Positions 8,782-19,388 of a stretch of DNA of 64,000 nt are shown here, in pieces. Both the position numbers and the translations under genes were made by a program. This DNA comes from Rhizobiales bacterium CCH3-A5 (lineage in GTDB: Bacteria > Pseudomonadota > Alphaproteobacteria > Rhizobiales > Beijerinckiaceae): contig LSIB01000190.1 of NCBI GenBank assembly GCA_001556025.1, positions 45,001 through 109,000 on the forward strand, written 5' to 3'. The notes beneath the pieces are model-generated. The model was not told the origin of the DNA. It did not search any database and saw only the letters and a list, made by a program, of their open reading frames with translations. The first letter of the stretch is position 1. Every line of letters starts with the position of its first letter.

Positions 8782-8791
8782 AGCGACGCAC

Positions 8792-9553
8792 TCATGCCGG
8801 CGCGCCTGCCAGAGCCAGCCGGTCCAGCCGCTCGGCTTCGAGGATCGTCAGCGTGCGCACACGCCGGCGCATGATCTCGGCCCGCATCGCCACGAGATGC
8901 AGGCTGAGCGCCAGCAGCGTGAAGGCGACCGCGAGGATGAGCAGCGGCCACAGCATCGAAGGATGGATCGTCGGGCCACCAACGCGGAACACCGAGGCCG
9001 GCTGGTGCAGCGTGTTCCACCAGTCGACCGAGAACTTGATGATCGGCACGTTGACGAATCCGACCAGCGTCAGGATCGCGACCGCGCGGCCGGCCCGGCC
9101 GGGATCGTCCAGCGTGCGCCAGAGAGCGATGATGCCAAGATAGATCAGCAGCAGCACCAGAACCGAGGTCAGGCGCGCATCCCAGACCCAGTAGGTGCCC
9201 CACATCGGCTTGCCCCAGAAGGCGCCGGTGAGGAGACAGATCAGCGCGAAACAGGCCCCGATCGGCGCCGCCGCCTTCTGCGCCACATCGGCCAGCGGAT
9301 GCCGCCAGACCAACGTGCCGAGCGCCGACAGCGCCATCATCGTATAGAGCATCAGCGCGAGCCAGGCGGCCGGCACATGCACGAATATGATCCGGATGGT
9401 CTCGCCCTGCTGGTAGTCGGCGGGGGCGACGAACCAGGCGAGATAGAAGCCGACCAGGAACAGCAGCGCCGATGCGCCCGCCATCCAGGGCAGCAGCAGC
9501 TGCGACAACCGCATGAAGCGCGTCGGATTGGCGAGGTCGATCAGGCTGGCCAT
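8792..9553 (-). CDS. ccmC: Heme exporter permease CcmC
   Basis: 253 residues with six membrane segments. The tryptophan-rich periplasmic signature of heme-handling proteins is visible as WGTYWVWDARLTS, and conserved histidines lie in IIFVHVPAAW and near the DWWNTLHQP loop. CcmC binds heme and loads it onto the chaperone CcmE. It starts a ccmC-ccmD-ccmG run on the minus strand and is separated from ccmB by a plus-strand small gene, so it presumably has its own promoter in 9554-9813. Confidence 0.96.
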   Translation of the reverse strand: MASLIDLANPTRFMRLSQLLLPWMAGASALLFLVGFYLAWFVAPADYQQGETIRIIFVHVPAAWLALMLYTMMALSALGTLVWRHPLADVAQKAAAPIGACFALICLLTGAFWGKPMWGTYWVWDARLTSVLVLLLIYLGIIALWRTLDDPGRAGRAVAILTLVGFVNVPIIKFSVDWWNTLHQPASVFRVGGPTIHPSMLWPLLILAVAFTLLALSLHLVAMRAEIMRRRVRTLTILEAERLDRLALAGAPA

Positions 9554-9813
9554 GGCGTGCGGGCGCGGCGCTTTTCACAACAAGGCCCCGCACGGCGGGA
9601 CCGGCGGCGGCGATAAGCCTATGTCGCACCGACGCGAGCCGGTTTCAACCGCGCCAGCCGGCCCGGAATGTCGCGGCGCGCTGGCCGAGACAGGCTCGAT
9701 CGGACGGCACGAAATTCGCTAAATATTTGAAGTAATTTCATTTCACATCTTTTGACATGGCGCATCGGGCAGCCGCCGACTAGGTTGGCGCAATCCGAGG
9801 AGGAGGAGCGCCC
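9554..9813. promoter_or_regulatory. Divergent upstream region of ccmC and the small gene at 9814, with an AT-rich island
   Basis: Most of this 260-bp gap is as GC-rich as its surroundings, but 9719-9757 is strikingly AT-rich (for example TAAATATTTGAAGTAATTTC), the strongest local composition break I noticed in this part of the window. It lies just upstream of the small gene and is followed by a strong GGAGGAGGAG ribosome-binding site at 9799-9808. It is a likely promoter zone; exact -35/-10 boxes could not be fixed. Confidence 0.45.
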
Positions 9814-10035
9814 ATGCCTGCTATCCTGCCCGAGCCCGTCCGTCGTCAGGTAGAGCTAAGCGTCAAGGCGACCGGCGGTAATCTTTGCATCGTCGATATT
9901 CGCGCCATGGCGGCGGAGATCCGCGCGCGATTTCCAGCCGAGGACATCGCCGTTCCCGATATCGCGGCGACCGCGATTCGAATCGCCGGGCAATGCGGCG
10001 TCCCCGTCGAGCTGAGCGGCTTGACCGAGCGCTAG
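9814..10035 (+). CDS. Small hypothetical protein between ccmC and ccmB
   Basis: 73 residues from ATG 9814, preceded by a purine-rich ribosome-binding site (GGAGGAGGAG) with good spacing. The sequence (MPAILPEPVRRQVELSVKAT...) is a mixed alpha/beta soluble protein with no signal peptide or membrane segment; I recognise no family. It lies on the opposite strand to the ccm genes and its TAG stop overlaps the ccmB stop through a shared CTAG. The strong ribosome-binding site and the AT-rich leader argue that it is a real, expressed gene. Confidence 0.65.
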   Translation: MPAILPEPVRRQVELSVKATGGNLCIVDIRAMAAEIRARFPAEDIAVPDIAATAIRIAGQCGVPVELSGLTER

Positions 10036-10700
10036 TCGGCCTGCCGCAACGCCGCCGCCGCCGCGACGGTCCCGACCACGATTGCCGCCAGCGAGATCGC
10101 GCACAGGATCAGGAACGGCGTCAGGAACGGAATCGTGCCGCCGAGCGCGCTGTTGGCAGCCGAGACGCCGAAGATCAGCACCGGAATCGTCAGCGGCGCG
10201 ACCAGCACGGGCACGATCAGCCCGCCTCGCCGCAGGCCCGCCGCCAGCGCAGCGCCCGCCGCGCCGATGAAGCTCAGCGCCGGCGTCCCCACCAGCAGCG
10301 TCCCGGCCACCGGCAGCATCGCCTCGCCCGGCAGCGCGACCAGCAGGCCGAGGAGCGGCGCGGTGAGCGCCAGCGGCAGCCCGGTCGTCAGCCAATGCGC
10401 CAGCCCCTTGGCCAGCACGGCCAGTTCCAACGGCAGCGACGAGGCGCGGATCAGGTCGAGCGAGCCGTCCTCCTCGTCGGACTGGAACAGCCGATCCAGC
10501 CCGATCAGCATCGACAGGAGCGCGCCCAGCCAGAGGATCGCCGGGCCGATCTTCGAGAGCAGGTTGAGATCGGGACCCAGCGCGAAGGGAACCAGCACGA
10601 CGATGGTCAGGAAGAACACAAGCGCCAGCTCGCCGCCGCCGCCGGCCCGCGCCGCCAGCGAGAGATCGCGCCGCACGATGGCGAGGAAGGCGCGCCTCAT
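10032..10700 (-). CDS. ccmB: Heme exporter permease CcmB
   Basis: 222 residues, six membrane segments, with the conserved N-terminal amphipathic stretch FLAIVRRDLSLAARAGG and the loop FQSDEEDGSLDLIRASSLPLE that contacts the CcmA ATPase. It is the membrane half of the CcmAB ABC unit that drives release of heme-loaded CcmE. A 157-bp gap filled by a palindromic repeat separates it from ccmA upstream. Confidence 0.95.
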   Translation of the reverse strand: MRRAFLAIVRRDLSLAARAGGGGELALVFFLTIVVLVPFALGPDLNLLSKIGPAILWLGALLSMLIGLDRLFQSDEEDGSLDLIRASSLPLELAVLAKGLAHWLTTGLPLALTAPLLGLLVALPGEAMLPVAGTLLVGTPALSFIGAAGAALAAGLRRGGLIVPVLVAPLTIPVLIFGVSAANSALGGTIPFLTPFLILCAISLAAIVVGTVAAAAALRQAD

Positions 10701-10727
10701 GGTCCCAAACCGCCAATCACACCTACC

Positions 10728-10839
10728 CCGTCATCCCGGGCAAGCGAAGCGCAGACCCGGGATCCATCATAAAGCGTCGCCAGTGCTCCATGATGGATCC
10801 CGGAGCTGTGCTGCTTCGCGGCTTGTCCGGGATGACGGC
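10728..10839. repeat. Dispersed palindromic intergenic repeat, family A, copy 2
   Basis: About 112 bp, bounded by CCGTCATCCCGG and CCGGGATGACGGC, with inner arms GGGATCCATCAT and ATGATGGATCCCGG. Same layout as the copy at 7888-7992 but with better-preserved arms. It lies between ccmA and ccmB inside what would normally be one operon; as RNA it would fold into a long hairpin and could affect ccmB expression. Confidence 0.75.
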
Positions 10840-10857
10840 GGAAGGATGCTTTTGCGC

Positions 10858-11478
10858 TCACGGCCCGATCCTCAGCTCACGCGCCCCGTCGAGCCCGAGC
10901 GGCCCATGCATCGCCGCAAGAATGGCCCCGCCGGACGCCAGATGCGCGCGCATCAACCCCGTCAGCATCGCCTGCGCTGCCGTGTCGAGCGCGGCCATCG
11001 GCTCGTCGAGGAGCCAGAACGGACGTGCCGAAACCAGCAGCCGCGCCAGCGCGACGCGGCGGCGCTGCCCGGCCGAGAGATAGCCGACGGGCAGGCCTGC
11101 GACATGCGGCAGGCCGACGGCTGCGAGCGCCTCCATCGGCGACAGCGCGTCGTCGCCCAGAAGCGCCTGCGCGAAAACGAGGTTATCCGACGCCGTCAGC
11201 GCCGTCTTGAGCCCGTCGCGATGCCCGACGAGATGGCAGAGTTCTGATAGCGGCGCATCGCCGCCGCCCTCCACGCGCAAGGCCCCGCCAGCGAGGCGAA
11301 GCCGCCCGCACAGCATTGCGATCAGACTGGATTTGCCAGCTCCGTTGCGGCCTGTGAGCGCGATCGCATCGCCGCCGCGCAGCGCGAAGCTCACCCCGTC
11401 GAAGAGCAGCCGCTCGCCCCGGCGGCAGGCCAAATCCTCGGCGATCAGCGCGCAGGCAGGGAACGAATCTTGCCTCAC
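10858..11478 (-). CDS. ccmA: Heme exporter ATP-binding protein CcmA
   Basis: 206 residues from a GTG at 11478; the open frame continues to 11607 but CcmA proteins start about here (LIAEDLACRRGERLLFDGV). ABC ATPase motifs are complete: Walker A TGRNGAGKSS, signature YLSAGQRRRVALARL, Walker B PFWLLDEPMAALD, and the switch His in AAMHGPLG. With CcmB it powers the heme chaperone step of system I cytochrome c maturation. It is divergent from acnA with about 230 bp between the starts. Confidence 0.93.
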   Translation of the reverse strand: MRQDSFPACALIAEDLACRRGERLLFDGVSFALRGGDAIALTGRNGAGKSSLIAMLCGRLRLAGGALRVEGGGDAPLSELCHLVGHRDGLKTALTASDNLVFAQALLGDDALSPMEALAAVGLPHVAGLPVGYLSAGQRRRVALARLLVSARPFWLLDEPMAALDTAAQAMLTGLMRAHLASGGAILAAMHGPLGLDGARELRIGP

Positions 11479-11708
11479 GAGGGCAGCGTCTTCCGGAGCG
11501 TCAGATCTTCGTCGGGCAAGCGTGTCGATCCTGTAGCGGGCTTCTTGGAATTGATCTATAGAGCCCGTGGCTACGCCGCACGCCGATCCGGCGCGGGGCT
11601 CGGGCACTCCCGGGGCGGCGCGCGCGTCATGCGCATTAGGCCTTCGATCCGGAGCGTCCGCAAGGGCGACCGGTTCGCGACCGCAACCCCTTGATCAGGA
11701 TAGCCCGC

Positions 11709-14408
<2,700 letters not shown>

Positions 14409-14431
14409 AGCTGGCTTCGCACAGCCCGTCT

Positions 14432-14462
14432 CGTCATGGTCGGGCTTGTCCCGAGCATGACG
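14432..14462. repeat. Short palindromic repeat, family B, copy 1
   Basis: A 31-bp inverted repeat (CGTCATG...CATGACG outside, CGGG...CCCG inside) 23 bp after the acnA stop. A near-identical 31-bp copy with two substitutions is at 52705-52735, also just after a gene end. The position suggests a REP-like element that may stabilise or end transcripts. Confidence 0.7.
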
Positions 14463-14623
14463 AGCAGGCCGGCCTTCGAAGGCCCAAGGTTGTCCTCTTT
14501 CCCCCCACGGTGTAAGGGGGCGGCTCAGTCATCCTCGGCGGGGGGCTTGGGGCAGGCGCAGGGTTCATATCCGCGCCCGGATGTCGTCCGCCTCCACCTG
14601 ATCATAAAGACGGGAGCACCCGC

Positions 14624-14905
14624 ATGTCCGCCACGTTCGAGACGGTCGCCGGAATCATTTCGGAGACCTGCGATATTCCGCGCGAGAAGATCACACCCCA
14701 GAGCCACGCCATCGACGATCTCGGCATCGACTCGCTCGCCTTCCTCGACATCGCCTTCGCCATCGACAAGGCTTTCGGCATCAAGCTGCCGCTCGAGCAG
14801 TGGACCCAGGAAGTGAACGAGGGCAAGGCCCCGGCCGAGCAGTATTTCGTGCTCGACAACCTGTGCAAGCGCATCGACGAGCTGGTCGCCGCCAAGAAGG
14901 CGTGA
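14624..14905 (+). CDS. acpXL: Acyl carrier protein AcpXL (very-long-chain fatty acid)
   Basis: 93 residues, longer than housekeeping AcpP. The phosphopantetheine attachment site is Ser37 in [12 protein letters not shown]. The extended C-terminal part ([18 protein letters not shown]) is typical of AcpXL, the dedicated carrier on which the 27-hydroxyoctacosanoate-type chain of rhizobial lipid A is built. It is first in the cluster; a strong hairpin lies between it and fabZ, so it may be expressed in excess of the enzymes. Confidence 0.93.
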   Translation: MSATFETVAGIISETCDIPREKITPQSHAIDDLGIDSLAFLDIAFAIDKAFGIKLPLEQWTQEVNEGKAPAEQYFVLDNLCKRIDELVAAKKA

Positions 14906-14922
14906 GACCGCTCCGCTCAGGC

Positions 14923-14959
14923 ACAGCCCCCATGCCGGTTTGCCCGGTCTGGGGGCTGT
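14923..14959 (+). terminator. Hairpin after acpXL, probable attenuating terminator
   Basis: Perfect 9-bp arms ACAGCCCCC (14923-14931) and GGGGGCTGT (14951-14959) around a 19-base loop that itself contains CCGG/CCGG, followed by CGTCGTTTT. The T tract is short and displaced, so partial read-through into fabZ is plausible. Confidence 0.55.
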
Positions 14960-15065
14960 CGTCGTTTTGGCTGCCGCGACTTGAGCCGCGCCGCCTCAGC
15001 CGCTAGAGCATAGCCGGCGTTTCGGGCCTCGCCCGCAGCCGCGCCCGATCGACGAACGGACCCGC

Positions 15066-15539
15066 ATGCGCCTCGAATATTTCGACATGATCGACAGGGT
15101 GGTCGCGTTCGAGCCGGACGAGAAACGCATCGCGACGCGCTCGACCGTGCCGGCGGCGGACGCCAGCCCGGTGTTCGAGGGTCATTTCCCCGGCCATCCG
15201 CTGGTGCCGGGCGTGCTCCTGACCGAGACCATGGCGCAGGCCTCGGGCTATCTGCTGCTGGCGCTGAACGGCATGAGCCAGATGCCCTTCCTGATGACGG
15301 TCGACAAGGCGCGTTTCCGCACCTTCGTCGAGCCCGACGCAGTGCTCGACATTACGGCCGAACTCGTGATCGAAGGCTCCGGCTACGCCGCGACCAAGGC
15401 CCGGATCGCGATCGCCGGCAAGCCGATCTGCGATGCCGAACTGCGCTTCCGGCTGATGCCCTTTCCGGCCGACATGCGCAGCTTGATGGAGGCCCGCCTC
15501 GGGACGATCGGCCTCGTTCCCCTGCAGGTTCCGGCATGA
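15066..15539 (+). CDS. 3-hydroxyacyl-ACP dehydratase, FabZ type (VLCFA cluster)
   Basis: 157 residues, single hotdog domain. The FabZ/FabA active site is intact: His in FEGHFPGHPLVPGVL and Glu in LTETMAQASGYL. It dehydrates 3-hydroxyacyl-ACP in each elongation round, here presumably on AcpXL. Its end overlaps the next KAS-like gene by four bases (ATGA), showing tight coupling. Distinct from the housekeeping fabZ, which normally sits with lpxD/lpxA. Confidence 0.92.
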   Translation: MRLEYFDMIDRVVAFEPDEKRIATRSTVPAADASPVFEGHFPGHPLVPGVLLTETMAQASGYLLLALNGMSQMPFLMTVDKARFRTFVEPDAVLDITAELVIEGSGYAATKARIAIAGKPICDAELRFRLMPFPADMRSLMEARLGTIGLVPLQVPA

Positions 15540-16663
15540 AGCGCGACGTCGTCATCACCGGCATCGGCATCGTCTCCAGCCTTGGCGAGGGCGTAGAGAC
15601 CCATGCGCGGGCGCTGGCAGGGGGCAGCCCTCCGGTCGTCGATGCGGCAGCGTTCGCGCCCTATCCGGTCCATCCGCTGAAGCCGCTCGAACTCGATCTC
15701 CAGATCCCGAAGAAATCTGACCAGCGCCAGATGGAGCCGTGGCAGCGGCTCGGCGTCTACGCGGCGGGCTTAGCCCTCGACGATGCCGGCCTGAAGCAGG
15801 ACGCGGATGCCAAGGCGATGCTGCAGGTCATCGTCGCAGCCGGCGGCGGCGAGCGCGACCATGGCGTCGACGCGGCCATCCTGACCGATCTGCGCGGGGC
15901 CAACGCGGTCGGCTCCACGCTGAACGAGCGCCTGATGGGCGATCTGCGCCCGACGCTCTTCCTCGCCCAGCTCTCGAATCTTCTCGCCGGCAACATTGCC
16001 ATCGTGCATGGAGTCACCGGGGCCTCGCGTACCTTCATGGGTGAGGAGCAGGCCGGCGTCGATGCGATCCGCACGGCGCACGCCCGCATCGCCGCAGGCC
16101 AAGCCGAAGTGATGCTGGTCGGCGGCGCCTATAATGCCGAACGCCGGGACATGCTGCTGCTGCTCGAACTCGGCGGCTATCTGCGCAAGGGCGATTTCGC
16201 CCCGGTCTTCGCGCGCGAGGATGCTCCAGGAATCGTCACCGGAAGCGCCGCGGCCTTCCTCGTGATCGAATCCGCTGCGCGCGCCGCCGCGCGCGGCGCG
16301 AAAACGCACGCAAGGCTCGAGCACGTCGCGGCGACGCGCAGCAGGCGCGCGCCCGGCTCGGTCGAGGCCTCGCTGCGAGCGCTCATGGCCGGCTTCGGCA
16401 CAGTCCCACCCGAAGCGCTGGCGATCTCGGCTGCGACCGGTACGGCGGGAATCACGGCGGAAGAGGCAGCCGCCATCGCGACCCTGCCTCAAGCGAAGCG
16501 GATCGCGACCGGCGATCTTGTCGGCCATACGCTCGAAGCCGCGTTTCCGATCTCGATCGCGCTCGCCGCCGCGGCCCTCTCGAGCGGGCAGGCGGGTGAA
16601 GCCCTCGTCACCGGCGCGGGCCACTGGCGCGGCGAGGGCGCGGCAAGACTGGTCAGGGCGTAA
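15536..16663 (+). CDS. Beta-ketoacyl-ACP synthase-like protein without catalytic Cys (VLCFA cluster)
   Basis: 375 residues with the thiolase fold of KAS II enzymes (start VVITGIGIVSSLGEG, AEVMLVGGAYN, GHTLEAA). Aligned without gaps to FabF between the nucleophile block and the following VMxxGG strand, the nucleophile position holds Glu171 (GEEQAGVDAI) instead of Cys. The first active-site His (NAHGTST in FabF) falls on Ala300 (SAATGTA), while the second, His331 in GHTLEAA, is kept. It therefore looks like a chain-length-factor-type partner of the intact KAS encoded next, not a condensing enzyme on its own. It corresponds by position to the first KAS gene of rhizobial acpXL-lpxXL clusters. Confidence 0.88.
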   Translation: MKRDVVITGIGIVSSLGEGVETHARALAGGSPPVVDAAAFAPYPVHPLKPLELDLQIPKKSDQRQMEPWQRLGVYAAGLALDDAGLKQDADAKAMLQVIVAAGGGERDHGVDAAILTDLRGANAVGSTLNERLMGDLRPTLFLAQLSNLLAGNIAIVHGVTGASRTFMGEEQAGVDAIRTAHARIAAGQAEVMLVGGAYNAERRDMLLLLELGGYLRKGDFAPVFAREDAPGIVTGSAAAFLVIESAARAAARGAKTHARLEHVAATRSRRAPGSVEASLRALMAGFGTVPPEALAISAATGTAGITAEEAAAIATLPQAKRIATGDLVGHTLEAAFPISIALAAAALSSGQAGEALVTGAGHWRGEGAARLVRA

Positions 16664-16675
16664 GGGACGGAAACG

Positions 16676-17959
16676 ATGAGTATGCAGCATCGCGACGCCA
16701 AAGGCCGCCCGATCGTGGCGGTGACGGGTCTGGGCATCGTCACCTCGCTCGGTCAGGGCAAGCAGGCGAACTGGGACGCGCTGACGGCCGGAAAGTCCGG
16801 CATCCATCGCATCGAGCGCTTCCCGACCGAGGGCCTGCGCACCACGATGGGCGGCACGGTCGATTTCCTCTTCGACGACGCGTTCACCGCGCCCGAGCTC
16901 TCTGAAAAACTCGCCACGCTCGCAGCCGACGAGGCCGTGGCCCAGAGCGGCCTCGGCCAGCCCGGCGATTTTCCCGGCGAACTCTTCATGGCGGTGCCGC
17001 CCGTCGAGATGGAATGGCCCCAGAAGCAGGAACTGGCCCGCTCCATCGAGGGCCCCGTCGATTATGATGGTCTGCTGCGCGAGGCAGCGACGCTGAAGCA
17101 CAAGCGCATGCACGAGATGTTCCTGTTTGGGACGGTCGCCGACCACATCGCCGACCGCTTCGGCACCAAAGGATCGCCGATCTCGCTCTCGACCGCCTGC
17201 TCCTCGGGCGCAACCGCGATCCAGATGGGTGTCGAGGCGATCAGGCGCGGCGACACGCAAAGCGCGCTCTGCATCGGCACCGACGGCTCGGTCCATGCCG
17301 AAGCGCTGATCCGCTTTTCGCTGCTCTCGGCGCTCTCGACCCGCAACGACGTGCCCGAGGCCGCTGCAAAGCCATTCTCGAAGGACCGCGACGGCTTCGT
17401 CATGGGCGAGGGCGCGGGCGCGCTGGTGCTGGAGGATTACGACCACGCCCTGGCGCGCGGCGCGACGATCCTTGGCATCGTCGCCGGCTGCGGCGAGCGT
17501 GGCGACGGGTTCCACCGCACCCGCTCCAGCCCGGACGGCAAGCCGGCGATCCTCGCCATGCAGGACGCGCTCGACGACGCCGGCGTAACGCCCGACGATG
17601 TCGACTACATCAACGCCCACGGCACCTCGACGCCCGAGAACGACAAGATGGAGGCGATGAGCTGCGCCGCCGTCTTCGGCGAGCGGATGGCGCGCCTGCC
17701 GATCTCCTCGAACAAGTCGATGATCGGCCATACGCTGACGGCGGCCGGCGCGGTCGAGGCGGTGATCTCCTTCCTGACGATCGCCAATGGCCGCATCCCG
17801 CCGACGATCAACTACACCAACCCCGACCCCGCGATCGCGCTCGACGTCGTGCCCAACACGGCGCGCGATGCGAAAGTGAGCACTGTGATCTCGAACTCCT
17901 TCGGCTTCGGCGGGCAGAACACCAGCCTCGTGCTGACAGCGCCACCTGCTGCGCCATGA
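16676..17959 (+). CDS. Beta-ketoacyl-ACP synthase II-type (VLCFA cluster)
   Basis: 427 residues, complete KAS II. The catalytic triad is visible: Cys175 in LSTACSSGATAI, His315 in INAHGTSTPEND and His352 in SMIGHTLTAAG. It would perform the decarboxylative condensation that elongates acyl-AcpXL, probably as a heterodimer with the Cys-less paralogue 12 bp upstream. Its TGA stop overlaps the ATG of the following SDR gene (ATGA). Not the housekeeping fabF, which would normally sit beside acpP/fabG. Confidence 0.93.
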   Translation: MSMQHRDAKGRPIVAVTGLGIVTSLGQGKQANWDALTAGKSGIHRIERFPTEGLRTTMGGTVDFLFDDAFTAPELSEKLATLAADEAVAQSGLGQPGDFPGELFMAVPPVEMEWPQKQELARSIEGPVDYDGLLREAATLKHKRMHEMFLFGTVADHIADRFGTKGSPISLSTACSSGATAIQMGVEAIRRGDTQSALCIGTDGSVHAEALIRFSLLSALSTRNDVPEAAAKPFSKDRDGFVMGEGAGALVLEDYDHALARGATILGIVAGCGERGDGFHRTRSSPDGKPAILAMQDALDDAGVTPDDVDYINAHGTSTPENDKMEAMSCAAVFGERMARLPISSNKSMIGHTLTAAGAVEAVISFLTIANGRIPPTINYTNPDPAIALDVVPNTARDAKVSTVISNSFGFGGQNTSLVLTAPPAAP

Positions 17960-18702
17960 CCCGCATCCTCGTCACAGGCGGCGCCAAGGGCGTCGGCGCG
18001 GCGATCGTGCGGGCGCTGGTCGCCGCCGGCCACGACGTCGATTTCACCTATCGCTCCTCCGCCGACCAGGCGCTGGCGCTGGCGGACGAGATCGCAACGG
18101 CCCATCCCCGTCGCAGCGTAACCGCCCTGCCGCTCGACCTCTCCGACAAGGCCGCGCTCGACGCCTTTTGCGAGGAGCGCGAGGCTGAGACCTATTTCGG
18201 CTTCATCCACAATGCCGGCCAGCCTTATGATTCGCTCGCCGCCATGATGGCGCAGGACAAGGCCGAGGCTGCGATGCAGGTCAATTTCTGGGCCTTCACC
18301 CGCCTGGCCAAAAGCCTGATGCGCGCCATGATCCGCGCCCGTGCGGGCCGCATCATTGCGATCGGCTCGGTCGCGGCGCTGCGCGGCAACCCCGGCAATG
18401 CGGCTTACGCCGCTTCCAAGGGGGCGCTGATCTCCTATGCCAAGACGCTGGCGATCGAGACCGGCAAGCGCGGGGTCACGGTCAACGTCATTGCCCCGGG
18501 ATTCGTCGATACCGACATGATGGCCCCATACGCCGCCTATCGCGACAAGATGCAGGCGCAGATTCCGGCCGGCCGTTTTGCAAAACCCGAAGAGGTCGCG
18601 GGACTGGCTGCCTTCCTGATGAGCGACCCCGCCGCCTATATCAGCGGCACGGTGCTGCCGATCGACGGCGGGCTGACGGCGCAGATGGGCGTGCATCGCT
18701 GA
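17956..18702 (+). CDS. 3-oxoacyl-ACP reductase-like SDR (VLCFA cluster)
   Basis: 248 residues, classical short-chain dehydrogenase: cofactor motif TGGAKGVGAA, NAG-type motif FIHNAGQP, catalytic Ser in IGSVAALRG and YxxxK in AYAASK; C-terminal SGTVLPIDGGL. The four-base overlap with the KAS gene argues that it is the dedicated ketoreductase of the same elongation system. The set from fabZ to here would then cover condensation, ketoreduction and dehydration, leaving the enoyl reductase to the zinc-type dehydrogenase at 21150. Confidence 0.9.
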   Translation: MTRILVTGGAKGVGAAIVRALVAAGHDVDFTYRSSADQALALADEIATAHPRRSVTALPLDLSDKAALDAFCEEREAETYFGFIHNAGQPYDSLAAMMAQDKAEAAMQVNFWAFTRLAKSLMRAMIRARAGRIIAIGSVAALRGNPGNAAYAASKGALISYAKTLAIETGKRGVTVNVIAPGFVDTDMMAPYAAYRDKMQAQIPAGRFAKPEEVAGLAAFLMSDPAAYISGTVLPIDGGLTAQMGVHR

Positions 18703-18730
18703 AGATCGATAGTTCGCTTCGGTTCTGATA

Positions 18731-18745
18731 GGTTCTTATAGAACC
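18731..18745. promoter_or_regulatory. Palindromic operator upstream of the toxin-antitoxin pair
   Basis: GGTTCTTATAGAACC, arms GGTTCT and AGAACC around TAT, 27 bp before the antitoxin start. It is preceded by a direct half-repeat GGTTCTGATA at 18721-18730 and followed by GAACCG at 18751-18756. Such clustered half-sites fit cooperative binding by a ribbon-helix-helix antitoxin and thus autoregulation. Confidence 0.6.
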
Positions 18746-18772
18746 GGGATGAACCGTTAGTAGGTCGATATT

Positions 18773-19012
18773 ATGCCCGCAGCCTTCACCATCCGCCTCG
18801 ACGACGAGATGCTGGCCAAGCTCGACGCGCTGGCCGCCGACACCGACCGCTCGCGAAGCTGGATCGCGGCGCGGGCGATCGAGAACTATGTCGCGCTGAA
18901 CGCGTGGCAGATCGCGAGAATCAAAGACGGGATCGCGGAAGCCGATCGCGGCGAGTTTGCAACGGATGAAGAGGTCAGAGCCGTTTTCGACAAATATCGG
19001 ACGAAGGCGTGA
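18773..19012 (+). CDS. Ribbon-helix-helix antitoxin (ParD/CopG-like)
   Basis: 79 residues. The N-terminus MPAAFTIRLDDEMLAKLDAL is a ribbon-helix-helix DNA-binding strand and helix, followed by DRSRSWIAARAIENYV. The C-terminal acidic tail (IAEADRGEFATDEEVRAVFDKY) resembles toxin-wrapping tails of ParD/RelB antitoxins. Its stop overlaps the toxin's GTG start (GTGA). Codon choice is a little less GC-biased at the 3' end than in neighbouring lipid A genes, in keeping with acquisition. Confidence 0.87.
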   Translation: MPAAFTIRLDDEMLAKLDALAADTDRSRSWIAARAIENYVALNAWQIARIKDGIAEADRGEFATDEEVRAVFDKYRTKA

Positions 19013-19293
19013 AACTGGCCTGGACACCCAGAGCCCTTGCCGAGATCGATGCGATCTTCGCCTATATCGCGGCCAGCGATCGCAATGTCGCGGAGCGTTT
19101 GACGTTCGAGATGGAAGCCCGCGTCGCCAGGCTCGCCGATTTTCCGGACATGGGCCGACCGGGCCGCGTCGAAGGGACCCGGGAATTCGTGGTCAGCGGC
19201 ACGCCCTACATCTTGCCCTACCGCGTCCGTGACGGCCGCGTCGAAATTCTGGCCGCACTGCACGCATCCCGGCAGTGGCCTGAGCCCTTCTGA
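19009..19293 (+). CDS. RelE/ParE family toxin
   Basis: 94 residues from GTG 19009. The ParE/RelE-superfamily pattern is clear: LAWTPRALAEIDAIFAYIA, ERLTFEMEARVARLADFPDMGRPGR, EFVVSGTPYILPYRV, VEILAALHASRQWP. The REFVVSGTPYIL...ILAALHxxRQWP ending is typical of ParE-like members, which poison gyrase, rather than of mRNA-cleaving RelE, but target choice cannot be proved by sequence. It forms a translationally coupled module with the antitoxin. Confidence 0.87.
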   Translation: MKLAWTPRALAEIDAIFAYIAASDRNVAERLTFEMEARVARLADFPDMGRPGRVEGTREFVVSGTPYILPYRVRDGRVEILAALHASRQWPEPF

Positions 19294-19388
19294 GCTGTAG
19301 CCAGCCGAACCGCCGCGCACAATTCGGGGTTGAGCCGAGCCTCCCCCTACGTCACAACTGCCCTGCGACGATTTTGGGGACTGCATCG

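Noticed and set aside
10728..10839. Possible intrinsic terminator for ccmA
   Set aside because: The long palindrome has no T tract on either strand and is a copy of a dispersed repeat, so it was called a repeat.
11479..11708. TATAGA box near 11557 as acnA or ccmA promoter
   Set aside because: No acceptable -35 at 16-18 bp on either strand.
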